From contig JAEKKV010000013.1 in assembly GCA_019510185.1 (NCBI GenBank), positions 62,001 to 126,000 on the forward strand: a stretch of DNA of 64,000 nt, read 5' to 3'. Origin of the DNA: Verrucomicrobiota bacterium (lineage in GTDB: Bacteria; Verrucomicrobiota; Verrucomicrobiia; Opitutales; Opitutaceae). Shown here in pieces: positions 42,506 through 51,428 of the stretch (its first letter is position 1; each line of letters opens with the position of its first letter). A model generated the notes under the pieces. The model was not told where the DNA came from and ran no database searches. It worked only from the letters and a program-made list of their open reading frames with translations. The translations under genes and the position numbers were made by a program.

Positions 42506-43624
42506 ATGAAGAACATCGTCCGTAACATCATCGTGTTGGGCTGCGTCGGCAGCTCGGCTTTCGCGGCTCCTTTCTTGGCTATCGGCGATAATGCCGAACT
42601 TTTCGTCACCGGCACCGCCGGCGTCCGCTACGACGACAACATTCTTCTTGCTCCGGATAACTTGGCAATCGACGACACGATTGTGCAGTTCGTCCCCGGC
42701 CTTGAACTCGAGTTCGGTAAGAACTCGGAAGTCAAAGGCACGTTCACCGCGCAGGAAACGTTGAATGCGTATCTTGATAACAGCCAATTCAACGACCAGC
42801 TGGGTTCGGTCTCTTTTACTTCCAAGTTTGATAACAGCAAACTGAAGCTCAACGCCGATGCCTCTTTTGCCCAACTTGACCAGAACACCTACGCTGCGAA
42901 CGGAACGACGATCCGTCGTGATGTGACCACCGCCGGCGTGGGCGGCGAACTCTCCATCTCGGATAAGACGAGCATCGGTGCTGGCGCTAACTACACCGAA
43001 GTCCAGTACAAGCAGGCGGGCGCCGTCAGCGAAAAGGACTATGGTGTTCCGCTTAACGTTTATTACGGCATCACCCCCAAGGTCGATCTCAGCGCCGGTA
43101 TCAGCTACCGCCGGAGCGATCTCGATAACGGGACCTCTTTCGATGATTACTACTACAACATCGGCGCGCGCGGTGAATTTACGCCGAAGCTGAAGGGCTC
43201 CTTCAGTGTTGGCTATAACCAGCGCAACGCCAGCGTTGGCCAGGACGATGACGGTCTGGGCCTTCAGGCGGGGCTGAGCTACCTCTACTCGGACAAGACC
43301 TTCTTCACGCTGAATGCGAGCAACGACTTCTCCGCCGCCACGACCGGCGCCTCCCAGAAAAACCTTGCGATCACCCTCGGTGGCCAGACGGATATCGCCG
43401 TTGACTGGAAGCTGAATGCCAGTGCGACCTATCGCCGCGTTGAGTACCAGACCACTCCTTCCCGCACGGACGACTATGTTGAAGGCACGGTTGGCGCGAC
43501 CTACGTGATCAACTCCAACTTCAGCCTGAACGGCTCCTATCTGTTCCGTGGGAACAAGTCGGATCAGGCCGGCGCGGGTTTCAGCGACAACGTCGTCTCG
43601 CTGTCGATCTCGGCCCGTTACTGA
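42506..43624 (+). CDS. Outer-membrane beta-barrel protein of exopolysaccharide locus
   Basis: A 372-aa protein with a Sec signal peptide (NIIVLGCVGSSAFAAP) and alternating-pattern beta strands throughout (LDLSAGISYRRSD-like, GSFSVGYNQRNASVG, WKLNASATYRRVEYQ), ending in the aromatic C-terminus SLSISARY expected for BAM-assembled barrels. It resembles capsule/EPS-associated outer-membrane barrels (BBP2 type). Start at ATG 42506 chosen over upstream TTG. Followed by a strong terminator before the export genes, so it may be transcribed separately at higher level. Confidence 0.85.
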   Translation: MKNIVRNIIVLGCVGSSAFAAPFLAIGDNAELFVTGTAGVRYDDNILLAPDNLAIDDTIVQFVPGLELEFGKNSEVKGTFTAQETLNAYLDNSQFNDQLGSVSFTSKFDNSKLKLNADASFAQLDQNTYAANGTTIRRDVTTAGVGGELSISDKTSIGAGANYTEVQYKQAGAVSEKDYGVPLNVYYGITPKVDLSAGISYRRSDLDNGTSFDDYYYNIGARGEFTPKLKGSFSVGYNQRNASVGQDDDGLGLQAGLSYLYSDKTFFTLNASNDFSAATTGASQKNLAITLGGQTDIAVDWKLNASATYRRVEYQTTPSRTDDYVEGTVGATYVINSNFSLNGSYLFRGNKSDQAGAGFSDNVVSLSISARY

Positions 43625-43653
43625 TTTCGCGGTCTAGCTTGACCCCTCTCTTC

Positions 43654-43692
43654 AGCGGAAGAAGATCCTACGGTCTTCTTCCGCTTTTTTTT
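43654..43692 (+). terminator. Strong rho-independent terminator after barrel gene
   Basis: Perfect 12-bp stem AGCGGAAGAAGA / TCTTCTTCCGCT with loop TCCTACGG, followed by a run of eight T (43685-43692), 30 bp after the stop codon. Confidence 0.93.
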
Positions 43693-43706
43693 CTCCATTT
43701 TCTGCC

Positions 43707-44309
43707 ATGATACGAAAACTTAAGAGCATCGGCATTGTTTGTTCCTTGATGATAGCTCTGCCGCTTGCCGCGGTTGAAACAAAGCCCACCACTTCCCCGG
43801 CACCGCAGGATTACCTGCTGCAGCCTTCGGATTTGTTAAACGTTAAAGTCTTTCAGGAAGAGAATCTTACGCGTGACGTGCGCGTTTCCCAAGAATACTC
43901 GGTTACCCTGCCGTTGATTGGCAAGGTGGACGTGAAGGGCAAGTCCTTGCGGCAGACGGAGGATCTCGTGCGTGAGTTGTATGCCCGTGATTACCTGGTG
44001 AATCCTCAAGTGAACATCGTGGTCGTCGAGTATGCCAAACGCTCGGTCAACGTGATCGGCCAAGTCAACCAGCCCGGGGCGGTCTTGTTTCCCCAAGAGC
44101 AGGGGCTCACCTTGCTGGACGCCATTTCGCGTGCGGGCGGCTTCAGCCGTCTGGCCAATCGCAACCAAGTCAAACTCACCCGCACCAACGCGGATGGCAA
44201 GGCCGAGACTTTTATCATCGACGTGGATGATTTGATCAAGGGCAAGTCCAGCAGCAGCTGGCCGTTGCTCGTGAATGACATCGTTTTTGTTCCGGAACGC
44301 ATTTTGTAA
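43707..44309 (+). CDS. Polysaccharide export protein (short Wza-like, SLBB)
   Basis: A 200-aa periplasmic export protein. Signal peptide LKSIGIVCSLMIALPLAAVE; then the polysaccharide export domain (YLLQPSDLLNVKVFQEENLT, VTLPLIGKVDVKGKSL) and one SLBB domain (VNVIGQVNQPGAVLFPQEQG). It is about half the length of E. coli Wza and lacks the C-terminal transmembrane helix region. There is no lipobox Cys at the cleavage site. It would need another outer-membrane pore, plausibly the barrel encoded just upstream. The tyrosine kinase starts 6 bp downstream. Confidence 0.9.
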   Translation: MIRKLKSIGIVCSLMIALPLAAVETKPTTSPAPQDYLLQPSDLLNVKVFQEENLTRDVRVSQEYSVTLPLIGKVDVKGKSLRQTEDLVRELYARDYLVNPQVNIVVVEYAKRSVNVIGQVNQPGAVLFPQEQGLTLLDAISRAGGFSRLANRNQVKLTRTNADGKAETFIIDVDDLIKGKSSSSWPLLVNDIVFVPERIL

Positions 44310-44315
44310 GTTTCA

Positions 44316-46538
44316 GTGAATACTCCCCTCGTGGACTCCAATCTTAAGCAACAGGCCCCGGCTGGTCATGGATCAGGTGAATATGGCTATGGTGGATATT
44401 CCTCCGCTGGCTACGGAAACGAAAATTCCGTGCAGCGCGGTTTTCGCGATTACGCCCTGATTCTGCGCGAGCGCATCTGGTACATTCTCGTCGTTTTCCT
44501 GGTCATCTTCTCGCTCTCGCTGGTCTACACCTTCAGCCAGACGAAGATGTACCAGTCCTACGCGAGCGTGCAGATCTTCCGCAGCGATCCCACGGTCATG
44601 AAGAACGTGGAGTCGGTCGTTCGCAACGATGTCTCCAACACCGAGGACTTGAACACCGTCGTGGAGGTGCTCAAGAGCAACGCCATCATTCAAAAGGTGG
44701 CCGAGCGCATCACCGGGGATGACCTCCGTCAATTCATGGCGCCCTACGAGGCCGGCAAGGGCAGCGTGCCGCTCACCCCGATCGATGTTCTCGGGTTGAA
44801 TCGTAAAATTGTCCCGCAGCGACTGAGCCTGCTCATCAACATCCAGTACACCCATCCTGACCGGTTGATCGCGGCCAAGGTGGCCAACATGTTTGTCGAC
44901 GAGTTCATCGCTTATAACTCCCGTGTGCGCATTGACGAGTCGATGAAGGCGGTGGAAGAGCTCAAGATTCGCGCCGAGCAGCAGCAGCGGAAGGTCAAGG
45001 AGCTCGCCCTTGAGCTGCAGACCTACCGCGAGAAAAATAACATGGTCTCGCTGGATCAGCGCAAGGACATCGTCACCGAGAAGCTCAAGGCCCTGAATCT
45101 CTACTGCACGCAGACGGAAACCAAATTGAAGGACTCCGAGATCCGTTGGAAGCAGGTTCAGGAGCGGCGGGCGGCCGGCGGCGATCTCACAGAGCTTTCC
45201 TTCATCGCCAACCAGCCGCTCATCCACCAGCTGGTGCAGGATGTTTCGGCGAAAAACATCATCGTGGCGCAGCTGCGTGACCGCTATCGGGACAAGCATC
45301 CCATCATGCAGGAAAACCTGAACTCGCTGGCCCAGGCCACGCATGAGTTGAAGAGCGCCATTGATAATGCCGCCGCGACGATCGAGTCCGAATACCAGAA
45401 CGCCCGCAGCAACGACGAGCAGGCGCGCGCGGCCTTGGCGGAAGCCAAGACCGAGACCATGGAACTTGACCGGGCGGCGGTCGAATATGACGCCCGCTCC
45501 AGCGAGCTGCGCATCAACGAGGGTATTCTCCAGAACCTCATCGGTCGCATGCGGGAAACCACCATGAAAAGCACCCTGGAATCCCAGAATGCGCGCTTGG
45601 TGGATCCGGCGACCCCCGCGGCTGAAGACAATTACGTTTCCCCGCGGATCCTGCTCAACCTGAGTCTCGGCTTTGTTCTGGGTTTGGGCCTGGGCCTCGC
45701 CTTTGCCTTCTTCGTCGCGTTCATCGATGATCGCGTGAAGAGCTCTTTCGACATCGAGTCGGTCGTTGGCCTGCCCCTGATCGGCATCATTCCGCAGATC
45801 AAGAAAATGGAGCAGCCGGACAAGGCGCAGATTGTGGCTAACAATGCCGACCGCCAAGTGTCCGAGTCTTTCCTCACGTTGCATTCGAGCCTGCGCCTCA
45901 AAGACGAAAGCAAGAACGCCCAGTGTATTTTGGTCACCAGTACGATTCCGGGCGAAGGCAAGTCCTTCACCACGACCAACCTTGCGCTGACTTTCGCCGC
46001 CCACGGCGAGCGCGTGGCGGTGATTGATTGCGATCTGCGCAAGCCGAATATTCATAAGTCGTTCCGCTTGGAAAACCGCAAGGGCGTCATCGATATCTGT
46101 GCCGGCAGCGCGACGATCGACGACGTGGTGATCCGCGATGTGCATCCGAATCTCGACGTCATCACCACCGGCGGACGGGCCAAGAATCCCACGCAAATCC
46201 TCAACGGGAAAAATTTCGAGGCGATGATCTCCGATCTGCGCAAGCGTTACGACCGCGTGTTTTTCGACACGCCTCCGCTCGCGGCGGTGAGCGACGCCAT
46301 GATCGTCCTGCCTTTGGTGGATGGTTCCATCTTCACCATTTTCTTCAATAAGGTGCGTCGCAAGGCTGCCCAGTTCAGCGCCAAGAAGCTGCTCGAGGCC
46401 AACGTGCCGGTCTTTGGCGCCGTGCTCAACGGTCTCAATCTGGCGGTTTCCGGCTATTATTACGCCCAGTATTACGACAAGTCCTACAAGGACTATTATG
46501 TCGTGATGTCTAAGAACGACACGACACCCGAGCGTTGA
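44316..46538 (+). CDS. Polysaccharide co-polymerase / tyrosine autokinase (Wzc/BY-kinase)
   Basis: A 740-aa inner-membrane protein, GTG start. Wzz-type N-terminus with a helix (WYILVVFLVIFSLSLVYTFS), a long periplasmic coiled region, a second helix (LLNLSLGFVLGLGLGLAFAF), then the BY-kinase domain: Walker A STIPGEGKS (about residue 545), A' VAVIDCDLRKPN and Walker B VFFDTPPLAAVSD. The C-terminal Tyr cluster (SGYYYAQYYDKSYKDYYVV) is the autophosphorylation tail. It controls chain length and export together with the preceding export protein. Confidence 0.93.
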   Translation: MNTPLVDSNLKQQAPAGHGSGEYGYGGYSSAGYGNENSVQRGFRDYALILRERIWYILVVFLVIFSLSLVYTFSQTKMYQSYASVQIFRSDPTVMKNVESVVRNDVSNTEDLNTVVEVLKSNAIIQKVAERITGDDLRQFMAPYEAGKGSVPLTPIDVLGLNRKIVPQRLSLLINIQYTHPDRLIAAKVANMFVDEFIAYNSRVRIDESMKAVEELKIRAEQQQRKVKELALELQTYREKNNMVSLDQRKDIVTEKLKALNLYCTQTETKLKDSEIRWKQVQERRAAGGDLTELSFIANQPLIHQLVQDVSAKNIIVAQLRDRYRDKHPIMQENLNSLAQATHELKSAIDNAAATIESEYQNARSNDEQARAALAEAKTETMELDRAAVEYDARSSELRINEGILQNLIGRMRETTMKSTLESQNARLVDPATPAAEDNYVSPRILLNLSLGFVLGLGLGLAFAFFVAFIDDRVKSSFDIESVVGLPLIGIIPQIKKMEQPDKAQIVANNADRQVSESFLTLHSSLRLKDESKNAQCILVTSTIPGEGKSFTTTNLALTFAAHGERVAVIDCDLRKPNIHKSFRLENRKGVIDICAGSATIDDVVIRDVHPNLDVITTGGRAKNPTQILNGKNFEAMISDLRKRYDRVFFDTPPLAAVSDAMIVLPLVDGSIFTIFFNKVRRKAAQFSAKKLLEANVPVFGAVLNGLNLAVSGYYYAQYYDKSYKDYYVVMSKNDTTPER

Positions 46539-46555
46539 GTCTCGGGCCGGATTTT

Positions 46556-46585
46556 AAAGGCGCGGATTTACCAATCCGCGCCTTT
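46556..46585. terminator. Bidirectional terminator between kinase and tsaC genes
   Basis: Perfect 13-bp stem AAAGGCGCGGATT / AATCCGCGCCTTT with loop TACC, between convergent stops; it overlaps the last bases of the minus-strand gene. Confidence 0.82.
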
Positions 46586-47585
46586 ATCGTTTAGCCGCGG
46601 CGCGGGCGAGGCGGTCGTTGACCGCCATGGCGAGGGCGGCGCGACCGGGGATAAGTTCGGCGTGGATTTTGCGCCAGCGACCATCGTCCAATTGACGCAA
46701 CACATCGAACAGCCGATGGGCCGCCTCTTCCAGGCTTCCGTCTGACGTCAGCCAGAAAATCGATGCCCCGATTTTGCCGGCGGGTTTTTTGAGAAAGAGA
46801 ATCGCCTCGTCCGGGGCGATGCGGCCGAGGTCTGCACGGGTGAGCTTCGAAACCAGCGTGAGCGGAGTGCGCGGGCTGTAATGGCGTTCGAGCATGCCGG
46901 GGGCCGGGGCCGCTTCGGACTCGGGAGCCTTGCGGCGGTAGGCGGACACGCGCCGTTTCAACACGGTTTCCAAAGCTTCCCGGGAGATCGCGCCGGGGCG
47001 CAGCAGCGCCGGATGCTTGGGATTGCGCAGATCGAGAATGGTGGACTCGACGCCGATTTCCGAGGGACCGCCGTCGAGGATGTGGCCGATGCGCGAGCCG
47101 AGGCCGGCGCGCACATGGGCGGCGGTCGTGGGGCTGACATAGCCGAATGGATTGGCGCTCGGTGCCGCCAGCGGACAGCCGCTGCGGCGGATAAGTGCGC
47201 GGAAGAGCCGGTGGGCCGGCATGCGCACCGCCACGCTGTCCAAGCCCGAAGTGACGATGGCGGGCACGCCCGGTTTCTTAGGCAGCACCAACGTCAGCGG
47301 ACCGGGCCAGAAAGCCTTCGCCACCGCCCGGGCGGCATCGTTCAGCTCGGCAATGTCTGCCGCCTGGGCCAGACTGTCTACGTGGACAATGAGGGGATCG
47401 TTGGCGGGACGGCCCTTGGCGCGGAAAATCGCCCGGCAGGCGCGGGCGTTGAGCGCGTCGGCGGCAAGACCGTAAACGGTTTCGGTGGGAGCGGCTACCA
47501 AGCCGCCTTCCGCGAGCACGCGTGCGAGGCGGGAGAGATTAGCCGGTGTCGGGCGATAAACGCGTGCGGAGAGCGTTGCGGTCAT
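46584..47585 (-). CDS. L-threonylcarbamoyladenylate synthase (Sua5 type)
   Basis: A 333-aa enzyme that makes threonylcarbamoyl-AMP for the t6A37 tRNA modification. The YrdC domain has VAAPTETVYGLAADA, IFRAKGRPANDPLIVHV, FWPGPLTLVLP, VAVRMPAH, APSANPFG and GVESTILDL. The C-terminal Sua5 domain (PGMLERHYSPRTPL onward) marks the long Sua5 form over the short TsaC. It lies just downstream of rpsR, separated by a terminator. Confidence 0.93.
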   Translation of the reverse strand: MTATLSARVYRPTPANLSRLARVLAEGGLVAAPTETVYGLAADALNARACRAIFRAKGRPANDPLIVHVDSLAQAADIAELNDAARAVAKAFWPGPLTLVLPKKPGVPAIVTSGLDSVAVRMPAHRLFRALIRRSGCPLAAPSANPFGYVSPTTAAHVRAGLGSRIGHILDGGPSEIGVESTILDLRNPKHPALLRPGAISREALETVLKRRVSAYRRKAPESEAAPAPGMLERHYSPRTPLTLVSKLTRADLGRIAPDEAILFLKKPAGKIGASIFWLTSDGSLEEAAHRLFDVLRQLDDGRWRKIHAELIPGRAALAMAVNDRLARAAAKR

Positions 47586-47591
47586 GGCATG

Positions 47592-47621
47592 AAAAAGGCC
47601 GGAGGGTTAGCTCCGGCCTTT
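47592..47621 (-). terminator. Rho-independent terminator of rpsR
   Basis: Stem AAAGGCCGGAG / CTCCGGCCTTT with loop GGTTAG; on the minus strand it ends in a T-run (A-run 47592-47596). It lies 28 bp after the rpsR stop and just before the tsaC/sua5 start. Confidence 0.88.
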
Positions 47622-47649
47622 GCTGCAAAGTCTGGCCTCCGACCTCTGA

Positions 47650-47844
47650 TTAGAGGGCGAGCAGGTTGTTACGGGACTGTTTTATGGTCTTCGTAACGGC
47701 GCGCTGCTGCTTGGCGGACAGGTGGGTGTATTTACGCGGCAGGATCTTGCCGGTATCGGTGACGTAGCTGCGCATCGCCAAGGGCGTCGTGAACGGGATC
47801 TGTTCCGGCGTGAGGCTCTGCTGGGTGGTTTCGGTCGTGCTCAT
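47650..47844 (-). CDS. rpsR: 30S ribosomal protein S18
   Basis: A 64-aa ribosomal protein. The diagnostic S18 core is present: LAMRSYVTDTGKILPRKYTH and LSAKQQRAVTKTIKQSRNNL. It binds S6 and 16S rRNA in the platform of the small subunit. ATG at 47844 chosen; an in-frame extension to 47889 has no S18-like residues. It is separate from rpsF, unlike in most bacteria. Confidence 0.93.
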   Translation of the reverse strand: MSTTETTQQSLTPEQIPFTTPLAMRSYVTDTGKILPRKYTHLSAKQQRAVTKTIKQSRNNLLAL

Positions 47845-47923
47845 TTGAAAAAGGGGTGAATGAAAACCGGCGCAGCCAAGGGTTGTCAACCTACAATCCT
47901 CCCCCCAACTTTGCGCCGGATTC

Positions 47924-47999
47924 GTCCCCGTAGCTCAACTGGATAGAGCAGTGGTTTCCTAAACCGCGCATCCCGGTTCAAGTCCGGGCGGGGGCACCA
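47924..47999 (+). tRNA. tRNA-Arg (anticodon CCT)
   Basis: Full cloverleaf: acceptor GTCCCCG / CGGGGGC, D-arm CTC/GAG, anticodon stem GTGGT / ACCGC with loop TTCCTAA (anticodon CCT, reading AGG), and T-arm CCCGG-TTCAAGT-CCGGG. The 3' CCA is encoded at 47997-47999. Confidence 0.96.
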
Positions 48000-48014
48000 G
48001 TTTCCAGCGTCACT

Positions 48015-48033
48015 CGCCGTCAGCGGCGCTTTT
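48015..48033 (+). terminator. Short terminator after tRNA-Arg
   Basis: Stem CGCCG / CGGCG with loop TCAG, followed by CTTTT, 15 bp after the tRNA. Confidence 0.55.
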
Positions 48034-48163
48034 GCTCATCGTGTGGCGGGCGCGGGATAATTTTTCACCGCCATCGGCCACGCCGGATTCACTATGAAGT
48101 GGCTTTTAATGCAGCGCGTGAGCAACTTTCCACCCTTCTTGCCGTCTTATTCATCCCAAGCGT

Positions 48164-48610
48164 ATGCGTAACTTCCCCCGCAAATCCCCCGGCGCTTCGC
48201 GTCGTGCGTTCACCCTTCTCGAAATCCTCGTCGTGTTGGCCATCATTGGCTTGCTGGCGGGTTTGGCCATCTCCCGCGTGACCGACATCTTCGGCTCCAA
48301 GTCGGGGGACATCGCCCGGCTCTTCGTGCAGACGAGCATGGAAACACCGCTCACGGCCTACCGCATCAACATGGGCGACTATCCCTCGACCGCCGAGGGG
48401 TTGCAGGCGTTGGTCGCGGCTCCGCAAAACAAGGCAGACCGCTGGCAGGGGCCGTACATCAAAGCGCCCGGCGGCAAGCTGCCGACCGATCCGTGGGGTG
48501 AACTTTATCAGTATCGCTATCCCGGCACGCACAATAAAAACAGCTACGATCTCTTCTCCAAGGGCCCCGACAAGATCGAGGGCACGCCGGACGATATCGG
48601 CAACTGGTAG
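48164..48610 (+). CDS. gspG: Type II secretion major pseudopilin GspG
   Basis: A 148-aa prepilin-like protein. Type III signal SRRAFTLLEILVVLAIIG, with prepilin-peptidase cleavage before Phe; Ala replaces the usual Gly at -1, Glu5 is kept. The C-terminal SKGPDKIEGTPDDIGNW is the conserved calcium-binding loop of GspG. It forms the main shaft of the periplasmic pseudopilus. First gene of the forward T2SS block. Confidence 0.94.
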   Translation: MRNFPRKSPGASRRAFTLLEILVVLAIIGLLAGLAISRVTDIFGSKSGDIARLFVQTSMETPLTAYRINMGDYPSTAEGLQALVAAPQNKADRWQGPYIKAPGGKLPTDPWGELYQYRYPGTHNKNSYDLFSKGPDKIEGTPDDIGNW

Positions 48611-48618
48611 TTTTCCCC

Positions 48619-49170
48619 GTGATTGCACCTGCCCCAAGGTTTGCGGGTGGCGGGTCGCTTTTTGGCCCTGCAAGGCGGCGAGCGGCCTTCACTCTGTTGG
48701 AGGTCCTGGTGGTGATCGCCTTGATCGGCCTGCTGTCCGGTGTGCTGATCATGGGAACGACACGCTTGCTGCGGGACCGGCCGGTGACGGCGGAGGAGAT
48801 TTTTTGGAAAATCACCGATACCACCCGTCGGACCGCCCTGCTCGGGAATCGTGACGTGCGGTTGAGTTTCGATGCGAAGAACCGCGTTTTTGTGGCCGGC
48901 GACGACGCGCAGGCGCAGCGGTTCCCGTTTGCTCCTCAGAACGAGGTGGCCTTCGATTTTCTGGCGCCCAAATCGGCGCCCGGCTCCACTTCCGCGATGC
49001 TCGTGGGCGGGCAGTTGGTCGAGACGCAGACGCTGCCCTTCGTGACCTTTTACGGCGACGGGACCTGTTCGCCCTTCCGAGTGCAGCTCAAAGGAAAGGA
49101 CACGCAGCGTATTTTGGAGATCGATCCGTGGACTTGCGCGCCGGTGCTGGAGGCGAAAACCGATTCATGA
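48619..49170 (+). CDS. gspH: Type II secretion minor pseudopilin GspH-like
   Basis: A 183-aa protein with prepilin motif RRAAFTLLEVLVVIALIGLL (cleavage before Phe, Ala at -1) after an unusually long leader of about 22 residues. The GTG at 48619 is the start given by the frame; a shorter start further in would not leave a complete leader. The rest is beta-rich. It follows gspG by 8 bp and overlaps gspI by 4 bp. Assigned GspH by order and length. Confidence 0.85.
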   Translation: MIAPAPRFAGGGSLFGPARRRAAFTLLEVLVVIALIGLLSGVLIMGTTRLLRDRPVTAEEIFWKITDTTRRTALLGNRDVRLSFDAKNRVFVAGDDAQAQRFPFAPQNEVAFDFLAPKSAPGSTSAMLVGGQLVETQTLPFVTFYGDGTCSPFRVQLKGKDTQRILEIDPWTCAPVLEAKTDS

Positions 49171-49622
49171 CCATGCGCCGTGGATTCACCTTGCTCGAAG
49201 TGTTGGTGGCGCTGGCTATTTTCGCTCTTGCCGCCGTGGTGCTCGGTTCGGCTTACGTCAACGTGCTCAACGCCTACGAAGTCGCGCGGCGGGCGGCGCG
49301 GTCCGACGTCGATGTGAAATTCGCGCGGGCGGCCCTGCTCGCGGAGACGGATGTGGACAAGGCTGCGCAGGGCGGTGATTTCGATTCGGCGGATGGGCGC
49401 CACGTGCGCTGGACGGCGACGATCGAGCCCACCACGGTGGCCGATCTTTTCTTGGTCACCTTTGAATGCGAATGCACCGGGCCGGATCTGCCCGAGCCGC
49501 AGCGCACGAAGCAGGTGTTCCGCGTGTTGCGTCCCACATGGTCCCAAGCGGCGGATCGGGCCACGCTGCGCGCCAATGCCAAGGATCGCATCGTGAAAAT
49601 CCAGGAAAAGGTGAACTCATGA
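49167..49622 (+). CDS. gspI: Type II secretion minor pseudopilin GspI-like
   Basis: A 151-aa minor pseudopilin: short leader MTMRRG, then FTLLEVLVALAIFALAAVVL with Gly at -1 and Glu5. ATG at 49167 overlaps the gspH stop (ATGA). The C-terminal globular part is short. It would form the tip complex with GspJ and GspK. Named from order and the short leader. Confidence 0.85.
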   Translation: MTMRRGFTLLEVLVALAIFALAAVVLGSAYVNVLNAYEVARRAARSDVDVKFARAALLAETDVDKAAQGGDFDSADGRHVRWTATIEPTTVADLFLVTFECECTGPDLPEPQRTKQVFRVLRPTWSQAADRATLRANAKDRIVKIQEKVNS

Positions 49623-50257
49623 AACGGGGCTTCACCCTTTTGGAAATATTGATCGCCCTTGCGCTCACCTCGCTGGTGCTGGTGGCGCTCAACACCTTCA
49701 TGTTTTCGATGGGGGAGCTGTGGGGGCGCAACACGGACCTGCGGCTTTTCGACCGGCATGTGCGTTCGGTCACGCGCTTCCTGGAGCACGAGTTGCGCGT
49801 GGCGGCGCTACCGCCGGTGGGAACGACCGGTCAGGCGCCCATTGCGGCGGAGGACATTCATACGCAATCCGGCGCGACCGAAACCCTGCTTACCTTTGAA
49901 TTGCCGGAGGGAAGCCGGATGTTCGTCTGGCCGGGTCAGCCTCTGCCGGAAGTCGTTTGCTCGCTCGCGATGCGCGAGGGCACCGGCCTGGTTTTCTTGT
50001 GGCACTCGCGGCTGGAAAAGCATTTCGACGACCAGCCTCCGCGCGAAACGCTCATAACCCCGCTCGTGACGGCGTTGAGTTATGATTACTACGACAGCGG
50101 TTTTAAAAATTGGAAAAATGAGACGGTGATTCGCAAGAACGCCCAGGGCGAGTACGAGGCGCCGCAACGGCTGCACCTGAAATTTGTCTATCGCACGCAC
50201 GCGCAGGAAGTGGTCATCCCGCTGGCCACGGTCACGGAAGGGTTGCCGCCTTTTTAA
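49619..50257 (+). CDS. gspJ: Type II secretion minor pseudopilin GspJ-like
   Basis: A 212-aa minor pseudopilin: leader MKRG, then FTLLEILIALALTSLVLVAL with Glu5 kept. The globular domain contains SYDYYDSGFKNWKNE, reminiscent of the GspJ/prepilin C-terminal strand region. It overlaps gspI (ATGA at 49619-49622) and precedes gspK by 1 bp. Confidence 0.87.
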   Translation: MKRGFTLLEILIALALTSLVLVALNTFMFSMGELWGRNTDLRLFDRHVRSVTRFLEHELRVAALPPVGTTGQAPIAAEDIHTQSGATETLLTFELPEGSRMFVWPGQPLPEVVCSLAMREGTGLVFLWHSRLEKHFDDQPPRETLITPLVTALSYDYYDSGFKNWKNETVIRKNAQGEYEAPQRLHLKFVYRTHAQEVVIPLATVTEGLPPF

Positions 50258-50258
50258 G

Positions 50259-51428
50259 ATGAACCGCCGTCCTTCCATTAAACGCCGCGGTTCTGTGCTG
50301 CTCATCGTTTTGGTGACGATGGTTTTTGCGACCTTTGCGCTGACGATGTTCATCGAGAAGGCGGGCAACGACCTGCTTGTCGATATTCGCGAGGCGGACG
50401 CGGGACGCTTGCGGCCGGAGGCTTATTCGGCCCTCGAAACCACGCTCGGGGTGTTGGAGGATTTTCGCATTATCGGAAACGGGCTGCACAGTCCGGCGGA
50501 AGGCTGGGGCGACCCGCTTGGTTTTGCCGGTTACACGCCGTTGCAGGAGGGCCACACGGTCGAGGTGACGCTGGAGGACGAGAGCGCCAAGCTCCCGCTG
50601 GCGTCGGTCAAACCGGAGATGCTCGTGGAGCTGCTCAAATACTGGCAGGTGTCGCAGAACGACGCGGAGCGGCTCGCCGACTGCCTGATGGGCTGGATCA
50701 AAAAAGATTACGTGCCCGTTTCGACGGGAGCGCCGCGGCCGGAAGATTACGAGTCGGCGCCGCTGGCCTACGATCCGCCCGGTCGTTCGTTGCGCTCCTT
50801 CTCCGAACTTTCGGCCATTGAAGGCGTGCGCCAGGCTTTTTTCGACGAGGCGGGCCGGCCCAACGCGCTGTATCAGCATTTCATCGAGACCTTTTCGCTC
50901 TACCGATATTCCGCTCCCAACATCAACGGCAACCGGCTGGAGCCCTTGCTTGCGCAAAATATCTATGACGAGCAGCAGCAGCGGCGTGTGACCGAATACC
51001 TCACCGGTGCGGGGACTTATCAGACACAGGGGCCCGGGTTTTTCAAAACGACACGGACGGTTGCCGCCGTCGCCGGTGGTCAGCCGGAGAAACTGGGCTA
51101 CGGCACCACCGTGCAGGCGTTGCGAATTCGTGTTACCGTTCGGGAGGGCCGCTCGTCTTTTCAGCTGACCGCGGTGGTCGCGCCGCAAGGCGGGGCCAAG
51201 GTTGTGCCTGCGAGCAACGTGACCGTCCAGGACGCCACGAGCAACACGGGCACCGCAACCGCTTCTCCTCCCGCCACGAACACCCCGCCCGCCCAAACTA
51301 CGCAGAGTCAGACCGGTCCGGCCACGGCCGTCACACCGCCGCCCGAACTCAATTACCCATTTACGTTTTTGGAAATCCGTGAGAACGATATGCCCGTTTC
51401 CACTTCCGCCGCCCCCACTGAATCGTGA
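50259..51428 (+). CDS. gspK: Type II secretion minor pseudopilin GspK-like
   Basis: A 389-aa protein with leader NRRPSIKRRG, then SVLLIVLVTMVFATFALTMF; Glu5 is absent, as is normal for GspK, which caps the pseudopilus. The helical domain (VELLKYWQVSQNDAERLADC, FSELSAIEGV) fits the GspK SAM-like fold. The C-terminus has a Thr/Pro/Ala-rich stretch (TGTATASPPATNTPPAQTTQ), not usual in GspK. It overlaps the next gene by 4 bp. Confidence 0.85.
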   Translation: MNRRPSIKRRGSVLLIVLVTMVFATFALTMFIEKAGNDLLVDIREADAGRLRPEAYSALETTLGVLEDFRIIGNGLHSPAEGWGDPLGFAGYTPLQEGHTVEVTLEDESAKLPLASVKPEMLVELLKYWQVSQNDAERLADCLMGWIKKDYVPVSTGAPRPEDYESAPLAYDPPGRSLRSFSELSAIEGVRQAFFDEAGRPNALYQHFIETFSLYRYSAPNINGNRLEPLLAQNIYDEQQQRRVTEYLTGAGTYQTQGPGFFKTTRTVAAVAGGQPEKLGYGTTVQALRIRVTVREGRSSFQLTAVVAPQGGAKVVPASNVTVQDATSNTGTATASPPATNTPPAQTTQSQTGPATAVTPPPELNYPFTFLEIRENDMPVSTSAAPTES

